Part shown: piece by piece, positions 1-8,411 of the stretch
Layout: the number at the start of each line of letters is the position of its first letter
How positions within the stretch are numbered: position 1 is the stretch's first letter
Assembly: GCF_001927245.1 (NCBI RefSeq)
Contig: NZ_MJUX01000001.1
Span: forward strand, 496,001-560,000
From: Acuticoccus yangtzensis
Lineage (GTDB): Bacteria; Pseudomonadota; Alphaproteobacteria; Rhizobiales; Amorphaceae
DNA length: 64,000 bases
Direction of reading: 5' to 3'
The notes under the pieces: generated by a model
What the model saw: the letters and a program-made list of their open reading frames with translations, nothing else
Told to the model about the DNA's origin: nothing
Database searches by the model: none
Made by a program: the position numbers and the translations under genes

Positions 1-193
1 GAGCCTCATCGTCGGCCTCTTCAAGGGGTTGAGGCTGCTGTTCGACGGCCCCTTGTCCACAGCCTGGCCCACGGCGGCCAACAGCGGCGCCTTCTTCGCC
101 GGCCGCCGCCCGGTGGATGTGATGATCGACGGCGGCATCCCGGCGATGATGCGCGTGCGCCAGCATATCGACGCCCTGCGCGGCGGCCTGTGA
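1..193 (+). CDS. Xre/MbcA/ParS-family antitoxin, C-terminal end only
   Basis: The window opens inside this gene; the visible frame starts at base 2 and ends with TGA at 191-193, giving about 63 residues. The tail contains a GLFKGLRLLF stretch, then FAGRRPVDVMIDGGIPAMM and a final HIDALRGGL. This is the hallmark of the toxin-binding domain of Xre/MbcA/ParS antitoxins (DUF2384), whose C-terminal half binds and neutralises RES-domain toxins. The N-terminal helix-turn-helix expected in this family lies outside the window. The RES gene begins 22 bases downstream, so the two form a type II toxin-antitoxin pair. The antitoxin end looks intact, unlike its partner. Confidence 0.85.
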   Translation, partial: SLIVGLFKGLRLLFDGPLSTAWPTAANSGAFFAGRRPVDVMIDGGIPAMMRVRQHIDALRGGL

Positions 194-214
194 GGGACGT
201 GAAGTGACGCGCCT

Positions 215-913
215 GTGGTGACCGACACGTTCCGGATTCCGACGCGCACCTTCACCGACCCGGCGACGGTCCGCCTCATCAACACCGCCTATCTGACCGA
301 GCCGGCGCTGGCCCCTCTCGCCGACAGCGATGCCGAACGGGCGATCCTCGAGGCGCTGGAAGGGCTCACCTCCTCCCGCCGGGCGCCGATGGCGCGGCCC
401 GCGGGCGTCGCCGACGACGAGCTTTTGACCCAGGCGGCGGGCTACGGCTGGAGCTACGTCAACGCCGCATTCTGCTACACGCGCACCGGCGGCAACCGCT
501 TCAACGACGAGACGCGCGGCGCATGGTACGCCTGTTGGGGGCCTGACGCTGCGGTCACCGCCCAGCGCGAGATCGTCTTCCACCTGACGCGGGAGCTGGA
601 CGCGGTGGGGGTGTACGAGAACCGCACCGCCTATCGCGAGCTGGTGGCCGGCTTCACCGCCACCTTCCACGACCTCACCGCCGACCGCGGCGCGCCGTGA
701 CTGAACGCGGACCCTGCGCAAGGCTACTCGGCGGGCCAGGCGCTGGCGGCGACGATCCGCTCTGCCGGCGGCAACGGCGTTCTCTACCCATCCGTGCGGC
801 ATGACGGGGGCTACTGCCTCGCCGCCTTCCGCCCGGCGCTGGTGCAGAATGTGCGCCAGGGGCGGACCTTCGCCTTCGTGTGGGCCGGGCGGCGGGAACC
901 GTACATCCAGTAA
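215..913 (+). pseudogene. RES-domain toxin (NAD+ phosphorylase type) with an in-frame TGA
   Basis: From GTG 215 the frame gives 161 residues with the RES signature NRFNDETRGAWYACW, then TGA at 698-700. Reading on in the same frame gives 70 more residues that are clearly the missing part of the same domain (AGQALAATIRSAGGNGVLYPS, then VRHDGG and AAFRP), ending at TAA 911-913. The family degrades NAD+; the lost part includes the strongly conserved YPSVR region, so the 161-residue product should be inactive. The stop follows the residues RGAP; family members often have Cys here, so a TGC to TGA change would explain it. Alternatives are a sequencing error or, less likely, readthrough. No SECIS-like argument can be made from sequence alone. 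Confidence 0.85.
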
Positions 914-1044
914 TGGTGCCGGGCGGGGGCAATCGGCGGCGCGGCGGCGGGGCGACTTGATCCGGCGGGGCGGCCGCCCCAATGTCCGCCAGCCCGGCCC
1001 GAGCCGGGATGGCGCGCCCTCCGCGCGCCGTGCGGAGGACCACG

Positions 1045-3978
1045 ATGAGCGACCTGACACCCCCCGGCCCCGGCGACACCGTCTTCCTGGTGGACGGCTC
1101 CTCGTTCGTCTTCCGCGCCTACTTCCAGTCCATGAACCAGGACCGCAAGTATAATTACCGGGCGGACGGGCTGCCCACCGGGGCCGTCCGCCTGTTCTGC
1201 AACAAGCTCTACCAGTTCATCAAAGACGGCGCGGCGGACATCATGCCGTCCCACCTCGCGATCATCTTCGACAAGTCGGAGGATTCCTTCCGCAAGGAGA
1301 TGTACCCGGAGTACAAGGCCAACCGCTCCGCCCCGCCGGACGATCTGATCCCGCAATTTCCGCTGATGCGCGCCGCGGTGGAGGCGTTCGGCCTCACGCC
1401 GATCGAGAAGGCCGGGTTCGAGGCGGACGACATCATCGCCACCTATGCGCGCCAGGCCGCGGAAGCGGGGGCGGACGTTCTCATCGTCTCCGCCGACAAG
1501 GACCTGATGCAGCTCGTCAACGAGCGGGTGTCGATGTACGACCCCGCGTCCGGCGAGGGGCGGCGCGGCGGCTCCAAGATGGGCGTGCGCGAGGAGCGGC
1601 GCATCAGTGTGGACGAGGTGGTCGACTATTTCGGCGTCACGCCCGACAAGGTGGTCGACGTTCAGGCGCTGATCGGCGATGCGACGGACAACGTTCCGGG
1701 CGTCCCCGGCATCGGCAAGAAGACCGCCGCCCAGCTCATCGCCGAGTTCGGCGACCTCGACACACTGCTGGCGCAGGCGGAAACGATCAAGCAGCCCAAG
1801 CGGCGGGAAAACCTCATCGAATTCGCCGACCAGGCCCGTCTGTCGCGCCAGCTCGTGAAGCTGGACGACCATGTCGAGCTGGAGCAGGAGCTGGGCGCGC
1901 TGACCTTGAAGCCGGTGCCGCCGCAGCCGCTGGTCGCCTTCTTCAAGGCGATGGATTTCGGCACCCTCACCCGCCGCGCGGCCGAGGATTTCGGCATCGA
2001 CCACGCCAAGGTCGAGGCGGACGCGCGCTACCTCAACATCGGCCCGGCGGAGGCGGCGCCCGAGGAGACCGCCGAGGAGATCACCGCGACGCTGACGCCG
2101 TCCGACCTCGCGCTGCAGATGGAGCGCGGCCTGATGGGCGCCGCCGTCGACCTCGACGCCTACGAGGCGGTGACGACGGCGGATCGGCTCGCCGAGTGGA
2201 TGGAGGCGGCGCGGGCGACGGGCGTCATGGGCATCGCGGTGCGGCTGGCGAGCGGGCCGGTGATGCGCTCGCCCCTCGCCGGGATCGCGATCGCGGTGGG
2301 GCCGAACAAGGCGTGTTACGTGGCGATCGGCCAGCAGGCGGTGGACCTGATGCACGAGCCGCAGGGGATGGCGCTGGAGGATGCGCTGCCGCTTCTGGCG
2401 GGGCCGCTCGCCGACCGCAGCATCGCCAAGGTGTCGACGGCGATGAAGCGGGACTATCTGGCGCTGCGCCGGGCGGGGCTGGAGGTGACGCCGCTCGACG
2501 ATGTGGGGCTCCTCTCCTACACCGCCGATTCCGGCAACGGGCTGCATGATTATCCCGGCCTCGCCAAGCGCTATCTCGCCCACACGCCGATCGACGACCG
2601 TGACGTGATGGGGACCGGGCAGAAGAAGATCAGCTTCGCCGAGGTGCCGCTGGACGCCGCCACGCGCCACGGCGCCGAGGAGGCCGACATCGCGCTGCGG
2701 CTATGGCCGGTGCTACGCCAACGGGTGATCGCCCAGCGGGTGAGCCGGGTTTACGAGACGCTGGAGCGGCCGCTGGTGCCGGTGCTGGCGCGCATGGAGG
2801 AGACGGGAGTCCTCGTCGACCGCAACATCCTGTCGCGCATGTCGGGCGATTTCAGCCAGACCTTGGCGCGGATCGAGGAGGAGATCTACGCGGCGGCGGG
2901 CGAGAAGTTCAACATCGGCTCCACCAAGCAGCTTTCGGAAATATTGTTCGACAAGCTGGGCCTGCCGGGGGGCAAGAAGACCAAGACCGGCGCCTGGTCG
3001 ACGGGGGCGCAGGTGCTGGAAGATCTTGCCGCGGCGGGGCACGAGTTGCCCGTGAAGCTTTTGGAATGGCGGCAGATTTCCAAGCTGAAATCGACCTATA
3101 CTGATGCGCTGCCGAACGAGATCAACCCGGAGACGGGGCGTGTCCACACCACCTTCATGATGGCGTCGACCACCACGGGACGGCTCTCCTCGACCGATCC
3201 GAACGTGCAGAATATTCCCATCCGCACCGAGGAGGGGCGCAAGATCCGCACCGCCTTCGTCGCCGCGCCGGGGACGACCTTGATCGCCGCCGACTACGGC
3301 CAGATCGAGCTGCGGGTTCTGGCTCACATGGCCGACATCCCGCAGCTTCGCGAGGCCTTCGCGGAGGGGCAGGACATCCACGCGATCACCGCGTCGGAGA
3401 TGTTCGGCGTGCCGGTGGAGGGCATGGACCCGATGGTGCGCCGCCGCGCGAAGGCGATCAATTTCGGCATCATCTACGGCATTTCCGCCTTCGGTCTCGC
3501 CAACCAGCTCGGCATCCCGAACGGCGAGGCGTCGGCCTATATCAAGAAATATTTCGAGCGCTTCCCCGGCATCCGCGACTACATGGAGGCGACGAAGAAG
3601 ACCGTGCGCGAGCTCGGCTACGTGGAAACATTGTTCGGCCGGCGGGCGCATTATCCGGAGATCGACACCTCCAACCCGTCGCTGCGCGCCTTCTACGAGC
3701 GGGCGGCGATCAACGCGCCGATCCAGGGGTCCGCGGCCGACATCATCCGCCGGGCGATGGTGCGGATCGAGCCGGCGCTGGCCGAGGCGGGCCTTGCCAC
3801 CCGTATGATGCTGCAGGTGCACGACGAACTGTTGTTCGAGGCGCCGGTGGACGAGGCGGACCGGGCGATCGCGGTGATCTCCACGGTGATGAAGGGCGCG
3901 GCCGAGCCTGCGGTGAAGCTCGCCGTTCCGCTCGACGTCGACGCGCGTGCCGGAGCGAGCTGGGCCGAGGCGCACTAA
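1045..3978 (+). CDS. polA: DNA polymerase I
   Basis: 977 residues. It fills gaps and removes primers in replication and repair. The ATG at 1045 has GGAGG at 1034-1038; an in-frame ATG at 982 lacks a site and would add 21 unrelated residues. The 5'-3' exonuclease domain (about 10-300) carries the FLVDGSSFVFRAYF and FEADDIIAT motifs. The family A polymerase domain (about 590-977) has motif A DYGQIELR (D750), the O-helix with RRRAKAINFGIIYG (from R799) and motif C QVHDELLFE (D927, E928), so polymerase activity should be intact. The middle 3'-5' exonuclease domain (about 370-550) is present but its catalytic motifs are degenerate: the Exo I Asp and Glu positions are A398 and R400, and the Exo III Tyr and Asp are H542 and E546. 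A single-gene unit. Confidence 0.97.
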   Translation: MSDLTPPGPGDTVFLVDGSSFVFRAYFQSMNQDRKYNYRADGLPTGAVRLFCNKLYQFIKDGAADIMPSHLAIIFDKSEDSFRKEMYPEYKANRSAPPDDLIPQFPLMRAAVEAFGLTPIEKAGFEADDIIATYARQAAEAGADVLIVSADKDLMQLVNERVSMYDPASGEGRRGGSKMGVREERRISVDEVVDYFGVTPDKVVDVQALIGDATDNVPGVPGIGKKTAAQLIAEFGDLDTLLAQAETIKQPKRRENLIEFADQARLSRQLVKLDDHVELEQELGALTLKPVPPQPLVAFFKAMDFGTLTRRAAEDFGIDHAKVEADARYLNIGPAEAAPEETAEEITATLTPSDLALQMERGLMGAAVDLDAYEAVTTADRLAEWMEAARATGVMGIAVRLASGPVMRSPLAGIAIAVGPNKACYVAIGQQAVDLMHEPQGMALEDALPLLAGPLADRSIAKVSTAMKRDYLALRRAGLEVTPLDDVGLLSYTADSGNGLHDYPGLAKRYLAHTPIDDRDVMGTGQKKISFAEVPLDAATRHGAEEADIALRLWPVLRQRVIAQRVSRVYETLERPLVPVLARMEETGVLVDRNILSRMSGDFSQTLARIEEEIYAAAGEKFNIGSTKQLSEILFDKLGLPGGKKTKTGAWSTGAQVLEDLAAAGHELPVKLLEWRQISKLKSTYTDALPNEINPETGRVHTTFMMASTTTGRLSSTDPNVQNIPIRTEEGRKIRTAFVAAPGTTLIAADYGQIELRVLAHMADIPQLREAFAEGQDIHAITASEMFGVPVEGMDPMVRRRAKAINFGIIYGISAFGLANQLGIPNGEASAYIKKYFERFPGIRDYMEATKKTVRELGYVETLFGRRAHYPEIDTSNPSLRAFYERAAINAPIQGSAADIIRRAMVRIEPALAEAGLATRMMLQVHDELLFEAPVDEADRAIAVISTVMKGAAEPAVKLAVPLDVDARAGASWAEAH

Positions 3979-4078
3979 GGTGCGCCATTCGCCCCGCTCC
4001 GCCGGCACTTTACCTCGATTGACAGGCCAGGCCGCAACTTAAAGTATCACCCATCGCGGATGCAGATGGGGCATTTCA

Positions 4079-4555
4079 ATGTCGGGCGGATCCTTCGAGG
4101 TGACGCGGAAGCGCGGCTTTTTCGGCCAGATCTTCAAGTGGCTGTTCATTCTTTTCAATCTCGTGATGTTTGCGATGTTCCTCGCGATGATCGGCAGCGT
4201 GGACGAGGTCGCGAGCAATGCCGTGACCGATGCCGAGCGGGCGGGAGCGGCCATCGGCGGGTCGCTCGCCCTCGGCTCGCTCATGGTGATGTGGGCCGTC
4301 GGCTCCGCGATCCTCGGCATCCTCGTGGTGGTGACGCGCGGCAAGCTGCAGTTCCGGCACGATGCGCCGAGCATCAACGTCAACGTGGTCAATCAGGTCG
4401 GGTCGGGCCCCAAGCTCGCGGCTGCAGGGCGGACCGGCCCACGCCAGCCGCGCCACCTGCCCCGTTATGACGATGAGGACGACGACGCGATGGACGACTT
4501 CTACGTACCCGCGCGACGCGAGCCGCGGTTCAGGGAGCGGCCGAGCGGCTATTGA
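4079..4555 (+). CDS. small membrane protein, unknown function
   Basis: 158 residues. I do not recognise a named family. There are two hydrophobic segments, about 16-39 (WLFILFNLVMFAMFLAMIG) and about 58-87 (a Gly/Ala-rich stretch running into VMWAVGSAILGILVVV), separated by a short polar link. A soluble C-terminal tail of about 70 residues follows; it begins LQFRHDAPSINVNVVNQV and then becomes rich in Arg, Pro and Asp (YDDEDDDAMDDFYV). The start ATG 4079 lies 100 bases after polA. The gene is convergent with modC, ending 43 bases from it, with no clear terminator between them. It is probably an inner-membrane protein with a cytoplasmic tail. Confidence 0.7.
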   Translation: MSGGSFEVTRKRGFFGQIFKWLFILFNLVMFAMFLAMIGSVDEVASNAVTDAERAGAAIGGSLALGSLMVMWAVGSAILGILVVVTRGKLQFRHDAPSINVNVVNQVGSGPKLAAAGRTGPRQPRHLPRYDDEDDDAMDDFYVPARREPRFRERPSGY

Positions 4556-4598
4556 GAGGCGGCATGGGCACCTCTCGCCGCTCCGCGCCTGACGCCGC

Positions 4599-5684
4599 TC
4601 AGCTCAGCACCGTCACGTCCTCGGGCGGGACGGCGATGGCCTTCAGCACCGCCGCACAGGCAACGCCGGGGGCAAGGCCGAGCGTGCGGACCGACCTTTG
4701 GGTGAGCCTGGCGATCAGCCGGTCCGCACCGCATTCGAGGCCGACGAGCGCGCCGGGCCCCTCTCCCTCGCGCACGAAGGCCACGGTCGCGGGCATGACG
4801 TTGTGGGTGGACAACCCCTCCGTCGCGCCGACGGCGACGATGATGTCGGTCGCCCTCAGCCGCATGCGCACGCGCGTGCCGACGGGCGCATCGACCAGCG
4901 GCAGACTGAGGCGGGTGGACGACAGCGCCACCTCCGTCAACCCATCGTCCGGCCGGTGCAGCGCGATCGTCCCCTCCAGGATGGCGCCCGCATCGCGCGG
5001 CCCCATGATCGCGGCGGTGGCCGCATCGGCGAACACTTCGGTCACCGGGCCGGCGGCGACGCTGCGCCCCCCCTGAAGCATCACCACCCGGTCGGCGAGC
5101 CGGGCAACCTCGCTGACGGCGTGGCTGACGTAGATCATCGGCAAGCCCGCCTCGGTCCGCAGACGTTCCAGATAAGGCAGGATCTCCGCCTTGCGCGCCT
5201 CGTCCAGCGCGGCGAGAGGCTCGTCCAGCATCAAGAGGTCCGGCGAGGAGGCGAGCGCACGGGCGATCGCGACGCGCTGCTTCTCGCCGCCCGAGAGGCC
5301 GCCCGGCCGCCGGCGCATCAGATGGCCGATGCCCAGAAGGTCCACGATCGGCCCCAGCGCAGCAGGCTTGCCGCCGCCGAAGCGCTGCGCGAAGGCGAGG
5401 TTGCCCGCCACGGACAGATGCGGAAAGAGCCGCCCGTCCTGAAAGACCACCGGCGTGCGGCGTGCGTGCGGGGCGACGTCGATCCCCTTGGCGCTGTCAT
5501 AAAGCACCCGCCCGCCGACGCTGACGTGTCCGCAATCCGCACGTTCCAGCCCGGCCAGCATGGCGATGAGGGTGGACTTGCCCGCCCCCGAGCGGCCGAA
5601 CAGTGCGGTCACGCCGCCGTCCGCTTCGAAGGCGACGTCGATCGGAAAGCCGGCCGCGCGGCTCAGGCGGACGGACAGCGTCAT
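4599..5684 (-). CDS. modC: molybdate ABC transporter ATP-binding protein
   Basis: 361 residues, third gene of modABC. It hydrolyses ATP to drive molybdate (or tungstate) import through ModB. Visible motifs are Walker A GRSGAGKST (30-38), Q-loop Gln82, signature LSGGEKQ (130-136) and Walker B LLMLDEP (150-156), followed by a D-loop LAALD and a switch His in IYVSHAVSE. The C-terminal third (about 285-361) fits the TOBE/Mop oxyanion-binding domain typical of ModC, with repeats around MRLRATDIIVAV and GLECGADRLIARL. The ATG at 5684 overlaps the modB stop as ATGA, implying translational coupling. Confidence 0.94.
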   Translation of the reverse strand: MTLSVRLSRAAGFPIDVAFEADGGVTALFGRSGAGKSTLIAMLAGLERADCGHVSVGGRVLYDSAKGIDVAPHARRTPVVFQDGRLFPHLSVAGNLAFAQRFGGGKPAALGPIVDLLGIGHLMRRRPGGLSGGEKQRVAIARALASSPDLLMLDEPLAALDEARKAEILPYLERLRTEAGLPMIYVSHAVSEVARLADRVVMLQGGRSVAAGPVTEVFADAATAAIMGPRDAGAILEGTIALHRPDDGLTEVALSSTRLSLPLVDAPVGTRVRMRLRATDIIVAVGATEGLSTHNVMPATVAFVREGEGPGALVGLECGADRLIARLTQRSVRTLGLAPGVACAAVLKAIAVPPEDVTVLS

Positions 5685-6364
5685 GCGCCGCGCACCCACC
5701 GCGCGGCGCGGCCGGCCAGCACCTCGGACCCGACGAGGGCAACGACGGAGATGGCGACGGAAATGCCGACGAGAACGGCCGCCCCCGCCTCCCCGCCCGG
5801 CACCTGAAGCTCGGTATAGATGGCGAGCGGCAAGGTCCGCGTCACGTCAGGAATGTTGGAGACGAAGGTGATCGTCGCGCCGAATTCGCCCAGCGCCTTG
5901 GCAAAGGCGATGATGATCCCGGCGAGGATGCCGGGCGCGATCAACGGCAGCGTCACGCACACGAAGGTTGCGACGGGCCCGGCACCGAGATTGCGCGACG
6001 CGGCCTCGACGCGCGGATCCACAGCGTCCACCGCGAGACGGATCGCCCGCACCATCAGCGGGAACGACATCACCCCCGCCGCCAGCGCCGCGCCGGTCCA
6101 GTTGAAGGCGAAGACGATGCCGATGTCGGCGAGCCAGGCGCCGACGGCCCCGCGGCGCCCGAACAGGACCAGAAGCAGATAACCCGTCACCACAGGCGGA
6201 AGGATGAGCGGCAGATGGACGATGACATTGACGACCCACAGGCCCGGCAGGCGGCTGCGCGACAGGAGCACCGCCACGGCGAGCGCCAGCGGCAGCGCCG
6301 CCACCGTCGCCGTCAGCGCCACCTTGAGTGACAGGGTGACGACCGGCCAGACGCTGGGTTCCAT
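5681..6364 (-). CDS. modB: molybdate ABC transporter permease
   Basis: 227 residues, about five to six membrane spans (for example VALTATVAALPLALAVAVLL and LILPPVVTGYLLLVLFG). The EAA-type coupling loop recognised by ModC is visible as EAASRNLGAGPVATFVCVTLP, with the usual conserved Gly and following Pro. ModB forms the membrane channel for molybdate received from ModA. It starts 27 bases after the end of modA and its stop overlaps the modC start. Length and order match the standard modABC arrangement. The molybdenum would supply molybdenum-cofactor enzymes elsewhere in the genome; none is in this window. Confidence 0.94.
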   Translation of the reverse strand: MEPSVWPVVTLSLKVALTATVAALPLALAVAVLLSRSRLPGLWVVNVIVHLPLILPPVVTGYLLLVLFGRRGAVGAWLADIGIVFAFNWTGAALAAGVMSFPLMVRAIRLAVDAVDPRVEAASRNLGAGPVATFVCVTLPLIAPGILAGIIIAFAKALGEFGATITFVSNIPDVTRTLPLAIYTELQVPGGEAGAAVLVGISVAISVVALVGSEVLAGRAARWVRGA

Positions 6365-6391
6365 CAGGTGCGGGCTTCCATCACGCGGAGG

Positions 6392-7156
6392 TCACGGCTG
6401 GGGCGCGTGGCGGAAACCGGCCGCCTGAAACACCGGCCACGCCGCGTCGCTGCGCAGATAATCGTAGACGGCGCGGGTCTCGGCCCGGTCGGCACCGTCC
6501 ACGATGGCGATGGGGTAGATGATCGGCGTGTGACTCTGCGCCGGGAAGGTGCCGACGATATGCACCTCCGCGACCGCGGCGTCGGTCTTGTAGACGATGC
6601 CGAAGCGCGTCTCGCCGCGGGCGACGAGGGCGAGCGCGGTGCGCACATTGTCGGACTGGGCGACCTGCGGCGCGAGCTCGTCCCACACGCCGAGGCTGCG
6701 CATGGCCTGCGCGCCGTAGATGCCGGCGGGAACGGCGTCGACCAGCGCCATGGCGATCCGCTCGCCGCCGACGAGGGCGCGAAGACGTTCAGCCGACAGG
6801 TCCGCATCGTCGCCGGGCGCCTCACCGTTCTCGACCAGCACGAGCGAGTTGGCGAGAAGATCGGCGCGGGTGTTCAGGACCACGGCGCCAGTCTGCGAAA
6901 GACGCTCCATCCACTCCACGTTGGCGGAGATGAAGATGTCGGCCGGTGCACCGGACTCGATCTGGCGCGCGAGGAGGGAACTCCCCGCGTAGGAGACGGC
7001 GACGTCAATCCCCTCGGCGGTCTCGATCTGCCGGACGATCGCGTCCACCGCCTCGCGCAGGCTGGCGGCTGCGAAAATGGTCACGTCCTGCGCGCTGGCG
7101 GTGCCGGCGGTGAGGAGGAGGAACGTCGCGGTGAGCGCGCGGCGGAAGGTTTTCAC
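6392..7156 (-). CDS. modA: molybdate-binding periplasmic protein
   Basis: 254 residues from GTG 7156. This start places a clear signal peptide first (residues 1-22, hydrophobic core ALTATFLLLTAGTASA, cleavage after TASAQ). The mature protein starts DVTIFAAASLREAV, the classical ModA opening whose Ser/Ala residues bind the oxyanion, followed by YAGSSLLARQIESGAPADIF and the late motif YDYLRSDAAWPVFQAAGF. It captures molybdate in the periplasm and delivers it to ModBC. The open frame extends further upstream, but those residues are Arg-rich with no export signal and were excluded. I saw no ModE-type operator in the upstream 160 bases. Confidence 0.93.
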   Translation of the reverse strand: MKTFRRALTATFLLLTAGTASAQDVTIFAAASLREAVDAIVRQIETAEGIDVAVSYAGSSLLARQIESGAPADIFISANVEWMERLSQTGAVVLNTRADLLANSLVLVENGEAPGDDADLSAERLRALVGGERIAMALVDAVPAGIYGAQAMRSLGVWDELAPQVAQSDNVRTALALVARGETRFGIVYKTDAAVAEVHIVGTFPAQSHTPIIYPIAIVDGADRAETRAVYDYLRSDAAWPVFQAAGFRHAPQP

Positions 7157-7233
7157 GATACGACCCGGCAGTGCCGTCCCTGTTGGCACGAAGGGCTTAA
7201 ACCAATTTCGCGACTGCCGGAATCTTGAAGGGG

Positions 7234-7266
7234 AACGAAAATGCCGCGCCGTGGGGACGGCGCGGC
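7234..7266 (-). terminator. rho-independent terminator after rpoH
   Basis: A perfect 10-bp stem with arms at 7243-7252 (GCCGCGCCGT) and 7257-7266 (ACGGCGCGGC) encloses a GGGG loop. Read on the minus strand the hairpin is followed at once by TTTTCGTT (complement of 7235-7242), a good U-tract. It sits 54 bases past the rpoH stop and separates it from modABC. Confidence 0.8.
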
Positions 7267-7319
7267 GGGAGAGCGGGCGGGTGCGCGCGAGCGATGCCCG
7301 CAATGAAGCGGCGTGAGGA

Positions 7320-8186
7320 TCAGCCGAGGAAGACCGCGGGTTCATGCTCGCGCAGGAGAGCCGAGCGGAGCTTCTGCAGCGCCCTATTCTCGATCTGCCG
7401 CACGCGCTCCTTGGAGATGCCGAGCTTTTCGCCCAGCGACTCCAGCGTAGCACCCTCTTCGGACAGGCGCCGCTCGCGCACGATGCGCAATTCGCGCTCG
7501 TTCAGCTCATGCAGCGCGCTTTCGAGCCAGCGGACACGTCGGTCCGTGTCGATGTGGTCGGACACGGTCTGATCCTGCAGCGGCGCGCTGCAGGGGATGA
7601 AATCCTGGCGGTCCGCGGCCGTGGAATCGCTTTCGATCACCGGCGCATTGAGCGAGGCGTCGGGCGCGGAGAGGCGCGAGTTCATCAGCTCCACATCGGC
7701 CTTGGACACGCCGACGGCCGCGGCGATTTCCTCGTACATCGCAGCGTCAGGCGCGCCGGTCCCGTTGCGCGCCATCTTCGCGCGCAGGCGCCGCAGATTG
7801 AAGAAGAGCGCCTTCTGGGTGGACGACGTTCCGCCCCGCACGATCGACCAATTGCGCAGGATGTAGTCCTGGATCGAAGCGCGGATCCACCAGGTCGCGT
7901 AGGTCGAGAAGCGAACGTTGCGTTCCGGCTCGAACCGGGCGGCGGCTTCGAGCAATCCGACGTGACCTTCTTGGATGAGATCGCCCATCGGCAGGCCGAA
8001 ATGGCGGAAGCGGGAGGCAATGGAAATGACGAGGCGCATATGAGCGGCGGTCAGTTTGCTGAGCGCCCGCTCATCCCTCTCGTCGCGCCACTTGAGAGCG
8101 AGGTCGTGTTCTTCGTCGCGTTCAAGGTAGGGGGCGCTCATCGCAGCCTTGACGAAGTGACGCGGTGAACCATTTTCGGAGGTCAT
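7320..8186 (-). CDS. rpoH: RNA polymerase sigma-32 (heat-shock) factor
   Basis: 288 residues from ATG 8186. It directs RNA polymerase to heat-shock and stress promoters. Region 2 is complete: GDLIQEGHVGLLEAAARFEP, then RFSTYATWWIRASIQDYILRN. The next segment, WSIVRGGTSSTQKALFFNLR, contains the RpoH box (QKALFFNLR) that distinguishes RpoH from other group sigma-70 factors. Region 4 ends with the helix-turn-helix TLESLGEKLGISKERVRQIE. Many alphaproteobacteria carry two RpoH paralogues; which one this is cannot be told here. An upstream extension of the frame adds 21 residues without family resemblance. It has its own terminator and no operon partner. Confidence 0.94.
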   Translation of the reverse strand: MTSENGSPRHFVKAAMSAPYLERDEEHDLALKWRDERDERALSKLTAAHMRLVISIASRFRHFGLPMGDLIQEGHVGLLEAAARFEPERNVRFSTYATWWIRASIQDYILRNWSIVRGGTSSTQKALFFNLRRLRAKMARNGTGAPDAAMYEEIAAAVGVSKADVELMNSRLSAPDASLNAPVIESDSTAADRQDFIPCSAPLQDQTVSDHIDTDRRVRWLESALHELNERELRIVRERRLSEEGATLESLGEKLGISKERVRQIENRALQKLRSALLREHEPAVFLG

Positions 8187-8411
8187 TGAGAGGCACCTTC
8201 CCCAGCTCGATCGTATCGTGGCGTTTGGGAAAGTCGCGTGCCGTACCAATCGTTCCCGAGAATTTCAGATTCCGGACGATAAAGTTGTTTCAGTTTAAAT
8301 CGTGCGCACTTCGCCATGCTCGTAGGCAGCGCGCGCTGGAACCATAGGCAGCGCGCGCCGAAAAGGTGTGCCCCGCTCCGAACCACTCACATGGCCAGAG
8401 CGGGTGCATCG

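Noticed and set aside
811-2670. Long minus-strand frame of 619 codons opposite polA
   Set aside because: High GC opens antisense frames; the product is Arg/His/Gly-rich without a recognisable domain, while the plus strand encodes an intact polymerase.
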